Of a stretch of 64,000 nucleotides of DNA, positions 8,970 to 18,132 are shown in pieces; position 1 is the stretch's first letter; every line of letters starts with the position of its first letter. Below the pieces are notes generated by a model, which did not search any database, had not been told where the DNA came from, and was given only the letters and a program-made list of their open reading frames with translations. The translations under genes and the position numbers were made by a program. Origin of the DNA: Alphaproteobacteria bacterium (GTDB taxonomy: Bacteria; Pseudomonadota; Alphaproteobacteria; RF32; CAG-239); NCBI GenBank assembly GCA_015062235.1, contig SUUZ01000001.1, positions 186,001-250,000 on the forward strand. Direction: 5' to 3'.

Positions 8970-9695
8970 TTAATTACTACTATTTTCTACAACAATATCG
9001 TTGGTAATATCCCTAATAATAGCTACCGTATCATCAAAAATATTTCTCAATTCACTTTCAACATCTGCTACTTCTGCATTTTCAATAGCTAACTGCTCTT
9101 CTGGAGAAATTTCCTTAAATTCCATATAATACTCTGCATTCTTGGGCGAAACATAACGAAACATATTACTACATCCCTGGCGTGAAACCTTATCAGTCAT
9201 ACCAGCAGTTCCACAATTATTAACTGTAACCTCCATATCATTCAACAACAAGAAACAACGATCTGTATCAACTTTTGTTTTCAAAGTAACTTGCTGATTA
9301 ACTTTAAGTTGAGGAAGTTTCAATGAAGTACTAATAGTCCTACCCGTAAAACTAGAAGTCGAATAACGAGATCTTGGCGCTCTAGAATTAATACGTTTCT
9401 GCTCTTTCTCAGCTCGCTCTTCCTGATCAATAGCCTCACCAATAACTTCATCGTCCCACTTCAATGCAATTGCAGCATTTGCTATATCAATTTTTGTACG
9501 ATTAAAAAATGTTGCCCCAACATTACAATATAAAACTTTACCATTTGCATCTTTTTCTGGAACGATATCATGTATTTTGAATAACACTACTCCCGCAGAT
9601 TCACCATCTTTATTAGGCTCAGCATTAACATCTGTTGCCACCAAGATCATCCCTAATCCCAAAATTTGCATTAAAATATTCATACTCTTTTTCAT
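8970..9695 (-). CDS. Exported cysteine-patterned protein, unknown (paralog of the 8157 gene)
   Basis: About 241 residues from the ATG at 9695, preferred over a GTG two codons upstream because GAGGAAG sits at a good distance from the ATG. A signal peptide ends near VNAEP. The mature domain carries Cys in LYCNVGATFF, DRCFLL, NNCGTAGM and QGCSNMF, and the segment ALKWDDEV corresponds to KLVWPDLT of the downstream paralog. A Ser/Arg/Thr-rich insert sits in the middle and an acidic helix closes the chain. No enzyme motif is seen. Shared architecture and adjacency imply an old tandem duplication with a common role. Confidence 0.7.
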   Translation of the reverse strand: MKKSMNILMQILGLGMILVATDVNAEPNKDGESAGVVLFKIHDIVPEKDANGKVLYCNVGATFFNRTKIDIANAAIALKWDDEVIGEAIDQEERAEKEQKRINSRAPRSRYSTSSFTGRTISTSLKLPQLKVNQQVTLKTKVDTDRCFLLLNDMEVTVNNCGTAGMTDKVSRQGCSNMFRYVSPKNAEYYMEFKEISPEEQLAIENAEVADVESELRNIFDDTVAIIRDITNDIVVENSSN

Positions 9696-9791
9696 TTTCA
9701 CTTCCTCTGCTCAAATGACAATTCCACTCTCAGTCATCATATAATATATTTCATAAAATACCATTAAATATTAAAATAATTACTAATTTTG

Positions 9792-10571
9792 TTAATTGTT
9801 TTTATTCATTTCTTTTTTTAAACGCAAAAAATCAGCCCAAGCTTTAGATTTTTGGGCAGGAGTGCGCAACAAATATGCTGGATGATAGCCTGCTAACACC
9901 TTTATTTTCTTTCCTTTTTCAGTTTCATATTCCATCCATTTACCACGCAATCTTGAAATACTTTCTCCTCCACCAATCAAAGAATTAACAGCTACAGCTC
10001 CCAACATAAAAATAAAATCAGGATTAACTATTTCTATTTGTTTTTTCAAAAAAGGCAAACAAACAGCTATCTCGGCATCTGCAGGCGCCCTATTTCCAGG
10101 AGGTCTCCACGGTAAAATATTGCAAATATAACATTTATCACGATTAATACCTATTGAAGCCAACATCCTATCTAAAAGCTGGCCACTACGTCCAACAAAA
10201 GCTCTTCCTATTCTATCCTCATCAGCTCCAGGTGCTTCACCTATAAACATTAATTTAGCTTGAGGATTTCCATCTCCTATAACCGTATGAGTTGCTGTAT
10301 TTTTCAATGTACATCCATCAAAATCTTCAACAATCTTCTTTAACTCATCAATCGTTGTAACATTTTCACATAAATCCCAAGCGCTTTTAACCGCTTCTGT
10401 TGCCGCAACTGCCAAATGGGACATCACTGGGCGCAAAGCCTTAGAAAACTCTTCTTTTTTTGTAGAATTTACATTCAAAGCCAAACAAACACCATCGCCA
10501 CAAGTCTCATCAACTCCCGACAACGTATAAAATTCCAATACAGCCCTAATATCCAAACTATTATCAATCAT
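9792..10571 (-). CDS. Uracil-DNA glycosylase, family 4-like
   Basis: 259 residues; excises uracil from DNA in base-excision repair. The uracil-binding motif GEAPGADED (111-119), VGRSGQLLDRML, and the C-terminal HPAYLLR (230-236) are family-4 hallmarks. Compared with the well-studied thermophile enzymes that carry a 4Fe-4S cluster on four Cys, only Cys87 and Cys171 remain; the other two ligand positions are Lys90 and Trp155 (in PWRPPGNR). The cluster is therefore probably absent or altered; similar Trp variants occur in other Alphaproteobacteria as I recall. The N-terminal 80 residues are poorly conserved. It is transcribed divergently from the TPR lipoprotein gene. Confidence 0.85.
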   Translation of the reverse strand: MIDNSLDIRAVLEFYTLSGVDETCGDGVCLALNVNSTKKEEFSKALRPVMSHLAVAATEAVKSAWDLCENVTTIDELKKIVEDFDGCTLKNTATHTVIGDGNPQAKLMFIGEAPGADEDRIGRAFVGRSGQLLDRMLASIGINRDKCYICNILPWRPPGNRAPADAEIAVCLPFLKKQIEIVNPDFIFMLGAVAVNSLIGGGESISRLRGKWMEYETEKGKKIKVLAGYHPAYLLRTPAQKSKAWADFLRLKKEMNKNN

Positions 10572-10709
10572 GTCTTAAGCTTAAATTAAATATCAAATTT
10601 AAGCAAGACCAAACATTTATTTGCACAAATTTAATCATATATTTATAAAGCTATTGTATCATACCGAAAATTATGTAAGTATAGAGTAGATAGTTTTTTA
10701 GGAAAATAA

Positions 10710-12509
10710 ATGATCAAAATATCTTTTATATCTGTTTTATTAGTTTCCACGGCGCTTTTTGTGTCTTGCTCACCTATGATAAAACAACATCCGACTTTTA
10801 ATACTACTGATAAAAAACAGCTAGAAAAACCAATTCCTACCAATCTTTATGGAGCCTATCTTGCTGGACGTGTTGCCCATATTCGCAAAGATTTTAACAA
10901 TGCTGCGGATTACTATAAGATTGTCTATAAACAAAATAATGAACGTTATGAATTAATAGATCGCATTTATCTTATTCTTACATCAAAAGGACGCATCACT
11001 GAAGCAGCTGAATATGCTAAACTAGCAATTAAGAACAAAACTACTAACAATTTTGCTAAACTACTTGTTGCGGTTTCTCAAATGCATGATGGTAATTATC
11101 AATCATCAATAAAAAAACTAAACAAAATAAGTGAGCCTATATATCGTTCCTTAATATCGCCTTTACTTAACACATGGAACTATGCTGGACTTAACGATAA
11201 GCTTAAGGCCTTTGCGGAGCTTGACAAATTGAATAAAGAAAAAGGTCTTGCTCCAATATACAATTTTCAAAAAGCAATCCTTTTAGATTACTTTGGGCAA
11301 AACCGTGAAGCAGATGAAATATACGAGCAAATATTAAGTAATAAAGATACTGAATTATCTGTAAGAATGCTCGAAATAATTACTAACTTTTATATTAGAA
11401 CAGGACAAAAAGAAAAAGCTGTTGCTTTAATGCATTCAACTATCAACAATCAAGCTCTTGATTCGATTCTTTCATCTCTACGTGATAAAACTATTTTTGC
11501 TAACCCTCAAAAAACACGCCCTATACTTTCTTCCGCATCCATCGGAGCTGCCGAAGCATTGTTTACTATTGCTTCAACATTCCGTTATGATGAAGCTATT
11601 GATATCGCCCATATGTATACAGCTTTAGCCATATACATGAATCCACAATATAGCACAGCAAAAATTTTAATGGCAGATATATTTGAAGCTCGTGATATGA
11701 TAGACGATGCCAACGAAATTTACGATAACATTAACTCTAATGATATCGCTTATTATCCTGCTCAAATAAAAAAAGCTCGTAATTTAATAAAGCTTGAAGA
11801 TTATAAAGGAGCAGAGGTTCTATTAAAAAATCTAAGCGAAGACTATGATGATATTCAAATCTACATGGAATTAGGCGAAATTTTACGCCTAAATAATCGT
11901 TATATAGAAGCTATAAGATACTACGATAAAGCTATTAGCAAAACTAAAAACCCCGTAAATTTGTGGGTATTATATTATGCTAAGGGTGTTTGTCAGGAGC
12001 GTGTTGGACAATGGAAAAATGCCGAAAAGACATTAATGAAAGCCTATAAAATTAAGCGTCATTACTTAGTATTAAACCATCTTGGTTATACGTGGATAAG
12101 ACAAAATCAAAATATCGACAGAGCATTTTCTATGATTGTTGATGCCTATAATCAAGCTCCTTTTGATCCTAGTATTAATGATAGTCTGGGTTTTGCTTTA
12201 TATAACCTAGGTTATTATGGAATGTCTTTACCTTACCTTGAACGTGCTGCCGAACTTTATCCATCATCAGCAATTATCAATTCCCATTTAGGTGATGCAT
12301 ATTGGTTTGCCCATCGAAAAAATGAAGCTAAATTTCAATGGCAACACGCTCTTACTTTAAAAGATGATTCAGGAGAACTAGATATAAATGCCACCCAAAA
12401 TAAAATAAAAAATGGTTTAATAACAAAACCTAGCCTAACCTATGATAAAGAAAAAATCGAAGAAACTATAAAAAGAATTAAAAAACAAAAACCATCTCGC
12501 AGACTATAA
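10710..12509 (+). CDS. Tetratricopeptide-repeat lipoprotein
   Basis: 599 residues. The N-terminus is a lipoprotein signal peptide with lipobox FVSC (Cys20). The rest is an all-helical array of TPR repeats throughout; recognisable units include DYYKIVYKQNN, EAIRYYDKAIS, NAEKTLMKAYK and MSLPYLERAAELYPSS. Such outer-membrane-anchored TPR scaffolds usually support assembly or secretion complexes; the partner here is unknown. AGGAAA precedes the ATG. The gene ends at a strong bidirectional terminator shared with clpX. Confidence 0.8.
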   Translation: MIKISFISVLLVSTALFVSCSPMIKQHPTFNTTDKKQLEKPIPTNLYGAYLAGRVAHIRKDFNNAADYYKIVYKQNNERYELIDRIYLILTSKGRITEAAEYAKLAIKNKTTNNFAKLLVAVSQMHDGNYQSSIKKLNKISEPIYRSLISPLLNTWNYAGLNDKLKAFAELDKLNKEKGLAPIYNFQKAILLDYFGQNREADEIYEQILSNKDTELSVRMLEIITNFYIRTGQKEKAVALMHSTINNQALDSILSSLRDKTIFANPQKTRPILSSASIGAAEALFTIASTFRYDEAIDIAHMYTALAIYMNPQYSTAKILMADIFEARDMIDDANEIYDNINSNDIAYYPAQIKKARNLIKLEDYKGAEVLLKNLSEDYDDIQIYMELGEILRLNNRYIEAIRYYDKAISKTKNPVNLWVLYYAKGVCQERVGQWKNAEKTLMKAYKIKRHYLVLNHLGYTWIRQNQNIDRAFSMIVDAYNQAPFDPSINDSLGFALYNLGYYGMSLPYLERAAELYPSSAIINSHLGDAYWFAHRKNEAKFQWQHALTLKDDSGELDINATQNKIKNGLITKPSLTYDKEKIEETIKRIKKQKPSRRL

Positions 12510-12520
12510 TCCATAACTCA

Positions 12521-12556
12521 AAAAGGCTCTATCATTAACGATAGAGCCTTTTTTTT
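12521..12556. terminator. Bidirectional rho-independent terminator
   Basis: GGCTCTATC (from 12525) pairs with GATAGAGCC around the loop ATTAAC, with A-rich and T-rich flanks. It serves the convergent TPR lipoprotein and clpX genes. Confidence 0.92.
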
Positions 12557-12564
12557 CAAACAAA

Positions 12565-13818
12565 CTAAACAGCTTTCTTACGTTCTCTTGTTTTTATAAA
12601 TTTTGGTGCCTTACAATCATTAATGACTTTGTCATCAATAATAATTTCTGCAACATCATTCATATCAGGAATTTCATACATCAATTCAAGCAAAGCCTCT
12701 TCCATAATAGCTCGCAAACCACGAGCACCTGTTTTACGCTCAATAGCTTTCTTTGCCACTGCTTTCAAGGCTTCGTCTGTAAAGGTTAATTTAACATTTT
12801 CCATATCAAACATAGTTTTATATTGCTTTACAAGGGCATTTTTAGGTTCAGTTAAAACTTTAATCAAAGCCTCCTCATTTAAGTCTTCTAATGTAGTTAT
12901 TATAGGCAAACGTCCAACAAACTCTGGAATCATACCATATTTGAGTAAATCTTCAGGTTGAACATCTTTAATAATATCGCCAATATTACGTTCTTCTTTT
13001 GTTGCAACTCTTGCTCCAAATCCAATTGAGGTTTCTTTACCTCTACGTCCAACAATTTTTTCCAATCCAGCAAAAGCCCCTCCACAAATAAACAAAATAT
13101 TTGTTGTATCAACATGCAAAAATTCTTGCTGTGGATGTTTGCGACCACCTTGAGGAGGAACATTTGCAACTGTACCCTCAATAATCTTAAGCAGAGCTTG
13201 TTGAACCCCCTCACCAGATACATCTCTAGTAATTGATGCACTATCAGATTTGCGAGTTATCTTATCTATTTCATCAATATAAACGATACCTCTTTGAGCT
13301 TTTTCAATATCATAATTAGCATTTTGAACTAATTTTAAGATAATATTTTCAACATCTTCTCCTACATAACCAGCTTCTGTAAGAGTTGTTGCATCAGCAA
13401 TTGCAAATGGAACATCCAAAATTTTTGCCAATGTTTGAGCCAACAATGTCTTTCCACAACCTGTAGAACCAATCAAAATCACATTTGACTTTGCAATATC
13501 TACATCATTATTTTTCTGTTTAGAATTAAGACGTTTATAATGATTATATACAGCAACAGCCAAAACTTTTTTTGCCTTATCTTGCCCAATAACATATTGA
13601 TCTAAAAACTCTTTAATTTTTGAAGGAGATGGCAAGCTTTCAAAAGCTACTTTTCCTTCAGCTTTTTCCATTTCTTTAATTTCATCAGATACAATACTAA
13701 TACAAACTTCTATACATTCGTCACAAATATAAACTCCTCTTCCTGCTACCAACTTTTTTACTTCATCTTGGCTTTTTCCGCAAAAAGAACAGTATAATTT
13801 CTCTTTATTTTCTGTCAT
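12565..13818 (-). CDS. clpX: ATP-dependent Clp protease ATP-binding subunit ClpX
   Basis: 417-residue AAA+ unfoldase feeding substrates to ClpP. An N-terminal zinc-binding domain has two Cys pairs (CSFCGKS and YICDECI). The AAA+ module shows Walker A GSTGCGKT, the pore loop GYVGEDVE, Walker B with DEIDKI, the GGRKHPQ loop and sensor 2 GARGLR. Length and order match the family. AGGAGG is just upstream of the ATG. It lies 8 bp after clpP on the same strand, in the common tig-clpP-clpX order. Confidence 0.97.
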   Translation of the reverse strand: MTENKEKLYCSFCGKSQDEVKKLVAGRGVYICDECIEVCISIVSDEIKEMEKAEGKVAFESLPSPSKIKEFLDQYVIGQDKAKKVLAVAVYNHYKRLNSKQKNNDVDIAKSNVILIGSTGCGKTLLAQTLAKILDVPFAIADATTLTEAGYVGEDVENIILKLVQNANYDIEKAQRGIVYIDEIDKITRKSDSASITRDVSGEGVQQALLKIIEGTVANVPPQGGRKHPQQEFLHVDTTNILFICGGAFAGLEKIVGRRGKETSIGFGARVATKEERNIGDIIKDVQPEDLLKYGMIPEFVGRLPIITTLEDLNEEALIKVLTEPKNALVKQYKTMFDMENVKLTFTDEALKAVAKKAIERKTGARGLRAIMEEALLELMYEIPDMNDVAEIIIDDKVINDCKAPKFIKTRERKKAV

Positions 13819-13826
13819 TTTTCCTC

Positions 13827-14441
13827 CTATTTGCTCAATTCTTGCCTATTGGTAACAATATGATCAATCAAACCAAATTTTTTAGCTTCTTGAGGCGTCA
13901 TAAAATTATCACGCTCCATAGCCCTTTCAATTATATCTATCTTCTTACCTGTATGATGAGCATAAATTTGATTCAAGCGCTTTTTCATGTCTAAAATTTC
14001 TTTAGCATGTATTTCAATATCTGTTGCTTGTCCTCTAAAACCACCAGAAGGTTGATGTATCATAATGCGAGCGTTAGGTAATGCAAATCTTTTTCCTTTA
14101 GCTCCACCAGCTAACAATAATGACCCCATAGAACAAGCTTGTCCAATACACAACGTATTAACATCACAAGAAATATATTGCATTGTGTCATACATTGCCA
14201 TACCAGACGTTACAACTCCACCAGGAGAATTTATATAAAAGAAAATATCTTTTTTAGGATCTTCTGCCTCTAAAAATAAAAGTTGAGCACAAACCAAAGC
14301 CGAAACTTCATCATTAACTTCGCCTGTTAAAAAAATTATCCTTTCTTTTAACAATCTTGAAAAGATGTCGTAAGAACGCTCTCCTCGTGACGTTTGTTCA
14401 ACCACCATAGGTACTAGACTATCTTTGATTTCGCTCATCAT
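13827..14441 (-). CDS. clpP: ATP-dependent Clp protease proteolytic subunit ClpP
   Basis: Serine peptidase subunit of the Clp protease. From the ATG at 14441 it has 204 residues, the family's usual size, starting [10 protein letters not shown]. The catalytic triad is Ser104 (GQACSMGS), His129 (MIHQPSGG) and Asp178 (ERDNFM). The reading frame stays open 17 codons further upstream, but the ribosome binding site GGAGAGG lies inside that extension, about 8 bp before 14441, which decides the start. It sits between tig and clpX. Confidence 0.96.
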   Translation of the reverse strand: MMSEIKDSLVPMVVEQTSRGERSYDIFSRLLKERIIFLTGEVNDEVSALVCAQLLFLEAEDPKKDIFFYINSPGGVVTSGMAMYDTMQYISCDVNTLCIGQACSMGSLLLAGGAKGKRFALPNARIMIHQPSGGFRGQATDIEIHAKEILDMKKRLNQIYAHHTGKKIDIIERAMERDNFMTPQEAKKFGLIDHIVTNRQELSK

Positions 14442-14531
14442 TATTTTTTCCTCTCCAATAAAAAAGACACTAATCTTATTTTCGCATATCATAATATAAT
14501 CAACAAATTATTAAAAAAGTATCCTCTACAT

Positions 14532-14571
14532 AAAAAAATTCCTCAAGAAGCAATCTTAAGGAATTTTTATT
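14532..14571 (-). terminator. Terminator after trigger factor gene
   Basis: AAAAATTCCT-c-AAGA pairs with TCTT-a-AGGAATTTTT around AGCAA; on the minus strand it ends in a T run. It lies between tig and clpP, so clpP may also have its own promoter. Confidence 0.75.
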
Positions 14572-14587
14572 TCAGACATTTTAAACC

Positions 14588-15940
14588 TTATTTCTTGCTA
14601 GAAGCCTTTTTTGCAGACTTTTTTTCATCATCAAACCTATATAATTCCTCAACAGAAACTTTCTTCTCATTTAGCTTAACTAATGTTAGAATGTGGTCGA
14701 TAATTTTTTCTTCAAAAATTGGAGCTTTCAAAGCTTCAACAGCCTGTTTATTCTTCAAATAGTAATCCAAAACCATCTGTTCTTGACCTGGATATTTCTT
14801 AGCTTCATTCATAATTGCTGCATTAATATCTTCTGGTTTAATACTAATCTTAGCATCTTGCCCAACCTCTGATAACAACAATCCAAGCTTAACTCTGCGA
14901 ATAGCAATATCCTTATACTCTTTAAGCAAATCATCCTCTTTCTTGCTTTTTTCCTCTTCATCAAGCTGATTATATTTTTTAGCTTGTTCATATTGATCAA
15001 CTATTGCTTTATATTCAGCATCAACCAAAGTTTCTGGAACATCAAATTTATATTCCTTGTCCAAAGCATCCAAAAGCTGACGCTTTAATTTCATACGAGC
15101 TGCATTATCATAGTCAGATTTAATCCTTGTGGTAAGATTCTCTTTTAACTTATCTAAACTTTCTGCTCCCAAAGATTTTGCCAATTCATCATTAATTTCA
15201 ACAGCTTTAGGTTCGCGTACTTCTTTAATTGTAACCGCAAAAACAGAATCTTTACCAGCCAAATCTTTTGCATGATAATTTTCAGGAAACTTAACTTTAA
15301 CATCAACTTTATCACCAGCTTTTGCTCCAATCAATTGATCTTCAAAACCAGGTATAAATGAACCAGAACCAAGCTCTAACGGATAATTATCACCTTTGCC
15401 ACCATCAAATTCGACACCATCAACCGAACCGACGAAGTCAATCATGACTGTATCGCCCTTTTGAGCAGCTTTACCATCAACAACTGTTGTCTCTTTACGA
15501 GCATTAGCCAGATAAGAAACTGCTTTTTCAACTTCTTCAGCAGGAACATCTGCAACCAATTTATCTAAACTTATTTTAGCAAAATCGCCCAATTTGATTT
15601 CTGGCAAAATTTCAACATCCATATCAAACTCAAGATCTTTACCTTCACCGAACGATACAATTTTAATTGAAGGTTGAGTTGCTGGACGTAACTCTTTATC
15701 TTTTAATACCTTATTACTTCCATTACGAATAGCATCATCTAAAGCCTCGGCCATAACCTCACTTTCGTATTTCTTCTTAATCATAGCCAAAGGAGCTTTT
15801 CCTGCTCTAAAACCCTGTATCTTAGCAGTTTTTGCAATTTTTACCAATTTAGCATCAACTTCTTTAGCAAAATCGTTTTTTTCAACAATAACCTTAAAAG
15901 ATTTTTTCAAACCTTCAGACTTTAATTCCGTAATATTCAT
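14588..15940 (-). CDS. tig: Trigger factor, ribosome-associated chaperone
   Basis: 450 residues from the ATG at 15940 (MNITELKSEG). The N-terminal ribosome-binding domain contains GFRAGKAP, the family signature loop. A central FKBP-type isomerase domain follows (VDFVGSVDGVEFDGG ... FIPGFEDQLIGAKAGD), then a helical C-terminal substrate-cradling domain ending in a Lys/Ser-rich tail. The open frame continues upstream to 16015 only because it reads into the tRNA-Leu gene, giving a spurious extension (MGVQVPSPAPS). GAGAAAGAGA precedes the preferred ATG. Confidence 0.95.
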   Translation of the reverse strand: MNITELKSEGLKKSFKVIVEKNDFAKEVDAKLVKIAKTAKIQGFRAGKAPLAMIKKKYESEVMAEALDDAIRNGSNKVLKDKELRPATQPSIKIVSFGEGKDLEFDMDVEILPEIKLGDFAKISLDKLVADVPAEEVEKAVSYLANARKETTVVDGKAAQKGDTVMIDFVGSVDGVEFDGGKGDNYPLELGSGSFIPGFEDQLIGAKAGDKVDVKVKFPENYHAKDLAGKDSVFAVTIKEVREPKAVEINDELAKSLGAESLDKLKENLTTRIKSDYDNAARMKLKRQLLDALDKEYKFDVPETLVDAEYKAIVDQYEQAKKYNQLDEEEKSKKEDDLLKEYKDIAIRRVKLGLLLSEVGQDAKISIKPEDINAAIMNEAKKYPGQEQMVLDYYLKNKQAVEALKAPIFEEKIIDHILTLVKLNEKKVSVEELYRFDDEKKSAKKASSKK

Positions 15941-15962
15941 AAATTTCTCTTTCTCAAAATAT

Positions 15963-15990
15963 AAAAAAAACCATCTTAACCAAGATGGTG
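15963..15990 (-). terminator. Terminator abutting the 3' end of tRNA-Leu
   Basis: On the minus strand ACCATCTT pairs with AAGATGGT, followed by eight Ts. The stem's left arm includes the encoded CCA of tRNA-Leu, so transcription stops almost exactly at the mature tRNA end. Confidence 0.75.
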
Positions 15991-16070
15991 CGGGTGAAGG
16001 GACTTGAACCCCCACTCCTTGCGGAACCAGATCCTAAGTCTGGCGCGTCTACCAATTCCGCCACACCCGC
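15986..16070 (-). tRNA. tRNA-Leu (anticodon UAG)
   Basis: Cloverleaf with GCGGGTG/CACCCGC acceptor stem, a long variable arm typical of Leu, loop CTTAGGA with anticodon TAG, T-arm GGTTCAAGTCC and an encoded CCA. It lies immediately upstream of tig on the same strand. Confidence 0.95.
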
Positions 16071-16229
16071 TCATGTTTTCACAAAAAGCATTCAATGCGC
16101 TGAATACTAACGTATATTTTTTTTAAATCAAGTATAAATTAACAATGCAAACAAAATTATTGTAATATATTTGATTCTTTTATAATATATGCTCAAATGT
16201 CCAAAACTAATTAATGGGGTATATTTTTA

Positions 16230-17423
16230 ATGTTTTCTCGTAATTTAGCAAAAACTTTACTTTTTTCAACAGCTTTAACAATGCTTACAGCTTGTGCTGT
16301 AGTTGATAAAAAAGATACAGCTGAGGAGTCGAATTGGTTTGTTCGCTTGTTTGAAAAAGATGGGCAAAACTACGCAGACCGAGCAACTATAGCTTATTCA
16401 AACGGACAATTTAATCAAACTTTAGAATATACTACAGAAGCTCTTAAAGCAAATCCACGTAACCAACAAGCATTGCTTGTTGGAGCATTAGCGGCCGAAA
16501 AATTAGGTCGTTATAATAGGGCTCGCCAGTATTATGAAGACCTCATTATAATAAATGGACAAGAAACATCTATACTAGGTTCATCTGATGGACAACCTCA
16601 AAAAATTTCTGAAATTGCTAAAAACAATTTGCGTGTTATCACTATTGCTCAAAGTAATTTAACAATTGAAAATCGTGATGGAACAAAACATTTTGCAATT
16701 GCTAATGATGCTGGTGAACTACAAAGCAAAACCACAATTGCCAATGCTTTAAACAAAAAAAATATAACAACAGTGCGAACACAGCCTGTTGGAGTTGATG
16801 ATATTTTTACTCCTCAGGAACAAAATATTGTATCACGCTTTTTGATATTAAAAGAACTTGCTGAAAAAGATTTCATTACTAAGGATGAATTTTTGTCACG
16901 CCGCTTAGCAAATATTGGTGGACTTCTTCCACTTACTCGTAAAGCTCCAGGTATAGGAATAGATCAACCAGCTCCTTCGCCTGATTTAATTATTGAACGA
17001 TTAGAAATACTAAAGGATGGCGTTGAAAATAGAGCCATAACTCCACGTGAATTTTCAGTTGAACGAGATATTATCATTGAGGCATTAATGTCGCCAAATC
17101 CCCGTCAACGAATTAAAAATAAAGCTCCTTCTAAAAATGTTTTAGATGCTGCAAATGATTTGCGCAGAATCGAGGTACTTTATAATCTAAATTTGATTAC
17201 TGAAAATGAAAGAAACGCAGAACAAAAAGCTGTTGAAAAATATCTCGGTATTAATCGTACGCAAGATAAACCGAAAGTTGTTGTTAAAACAGAACCTGTT
17301 ACAACTGTTGAAGCTCCTGCTCCTATACAAATAGTTTCAACACCTAAAGAAGCACCTCAAAGTGCAGCTGTGGAAAGTGAGGCTATAAACAATAGCACAC
17401 CTGCTGTTACTAGCCCATTCTAA
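16230..17423 (+). CDS. TPR-containing lipoprotein, unknown role
   Basis: 397 residues. Lipoprotein signal peptide with lipobox LTAC (Cys22). Residues 48-105 contain TPR-like units (YSNGQFNQTLEYTTEALKAN, then GRYNRARQYYEDLI). The middle is mainly helical with two similar blocks (SRFLILKELAEKDFITKDEF, and a later block with ERLEILKDGVENRAITPREF), suggesting an internal repeat. The last 60 residues are a Pro/Val/Thr/Ala-rich disordered tail. Probably an envelope scaffold; no specific function is recognised. It stands alone and ends at a bidirectional terminator. Confidence 0.7.
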   Translation: MFSRNLAKTLLFSTALTMLTACAVVDKKDTAEESNWFVRLFEKDGQNYADRATIAYSNGQFNQTLEYTTEALKANPRNQQALLVGALAAEKLGRYNRARQYYEDLIIINGQETSILGSSDGQPQKISEIAKNNLRVITIAQSNLTIENRDGTKHFAIANDAGELQSKTTIANALNKKNITTVRTQPVGVDDIFTPQEQNIVSRFLILKELAEKDFITKDEFLSRRLANIGGLLPLTRKAPGIGIDQPAPSPDLIIERLEILKDGVENRAITPREFSVERDIIIEALMSPNPRQRIKNKAPSKNVLDAANDLRRIEVLYNLNLITENERNAEQKAVEKYLGINRTQDKPKVVVKTEPVTTVEAPAPIQIVSTPKEAPQSAAVESEAINNSTPAVTSPF

Positions 17424-17437
17424 AACAAAGTAAAAGA

Positions 17438-17478
17438 CAAAGCCCGTACAGATTTAAATATCTGTTACGGGCTTTTCA
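17438..17478. terminator. Bidirectional terminator, overlaps 3' end of the 17454 gene
   Basis: AAAGCCCGTA-c-AGAT pairs with ATCT-g-TTACGGGCTTT. The stem includes the last codons and stop of the minus-strand gene that ends at 17454, an economical arrangement between convergent genes. Confidence 0.88.
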
Positions 17479-18044
17479 TCATAAAAAACTGCGCCAACTG
17501 CCAAAGATTCTAATCTTTTTATTGGTATAGGATAAAATGCCACAAATTCAATCTTATACCTATTAAAAATCTTTTTCTCTTCCTCATCAAATTTTTGATC
17601 AGACCAATTTTCTTCATCACATTTACGAGCAATTTCAAGTAAATCTCGACGCAAATCTTTAGCTGAATGAACATTAGGCCAATCAAGCACTGTCTGAGCG
17701 GCATCTCTAACAGAATTATCATTTCCTGTTATAAGAGGATGATAATCAGGCAACCCTTTTCCCTCATGCAGTAAACGATATGCACATGTTTCAGGTAAAA
17801 GTTCTGCCATATACTTTATCAAGTTCATATCTACTTTAACGCAGTCCGCACAAAGACGATTTTCATAACGGGTACATTTCGCTGTACACATATCCAAACC
17901 ATCGCAAATTCGGTTTGAAAAATAAGCTGTTCCACCTTTAAAATCCTTAAAAACGCAACATTTGCCACACTTTAGACAAATAGCATCCCACTCTTCGTCA
18001 TTAAAGCGTTCCATTGGCTTGTTTAACCAAAAATTTCTATCCAT
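17454..18044 (-). CDS. YcgN/UPF0260 family cysteine-cluster protein
   Basis: 196 residues. The N-terminus resembles YcgN (UPF0260): FWLNKPMERFNDEEWDAIC leads into a C-x2-C-x2-C-C cluster (CLKCGKCC), followed by further Cys in ICDGLDMC, AKCTRYENRLC and ADC, likely metal or Fe-S ligands. The later PETCAYRLL segment and the ending are also typical. The biochemical role of the family is not established; related YkgJ-type proteins are proposed Fe-S proteins. Single gene, convergent with the TPR lipoprotein. Confidence 0.85.
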   Translation of the reverse strand: MDRNFWLNKPMERFNDEEWDAICLKCGKCCVFKDFKGGTAYFSNRICDGLDMCTAKCTRYENRLCADCVKVDMNLIKYMAELLPETCAYRLLHEGKGLPDYHPLITGNDNSVRDAAQTVLDWPNVHSAKDLRRDLLEIARKCDEENWSDQKFDEEEKKIFNRYKIEFVAFYPIPIKRLESLAVGAVFYDEKPVTDI

Positions 18045-18103
18045 ATCTAAATAATTTTAAGTGATGTACCTTTATAGCATATTTTCATATCCAAATCAAT
18101 ATT

Positions 18104-18132
18104 AAAAAAAACCGCCTCAAACAGCGGTTTTT
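18104..18132 (-). terminator. Terminator containing the stop codon of the 18117 gene
   Basis: AAAACCGC and GCGGTTTT pair around CTCAAACA; on the minus strand the stem is followed by a run of Ts. The gene's TGA stop is in the loop. Confidence 0.88.

Noticed and set aside
10643..10843. Minus-strand frame overlapping the start of the TPR lipoprotein gene
   Set aside because: Covers the promoter and signal peptide region of a convincing gene; no ribosome binding site or recognisable protein.
12623..13241. Open frames overlapping clpX in other frames
   Set aside because: The clpX frame is fully explained by conserved motifs.
15941..16015. Upstream extension of the trigger factor gene (MGVQVPSPAPS...)
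   Set aside because: It is translated from the tRNA-Leu gene and its terminator; the family N-terminus begins at 15940.
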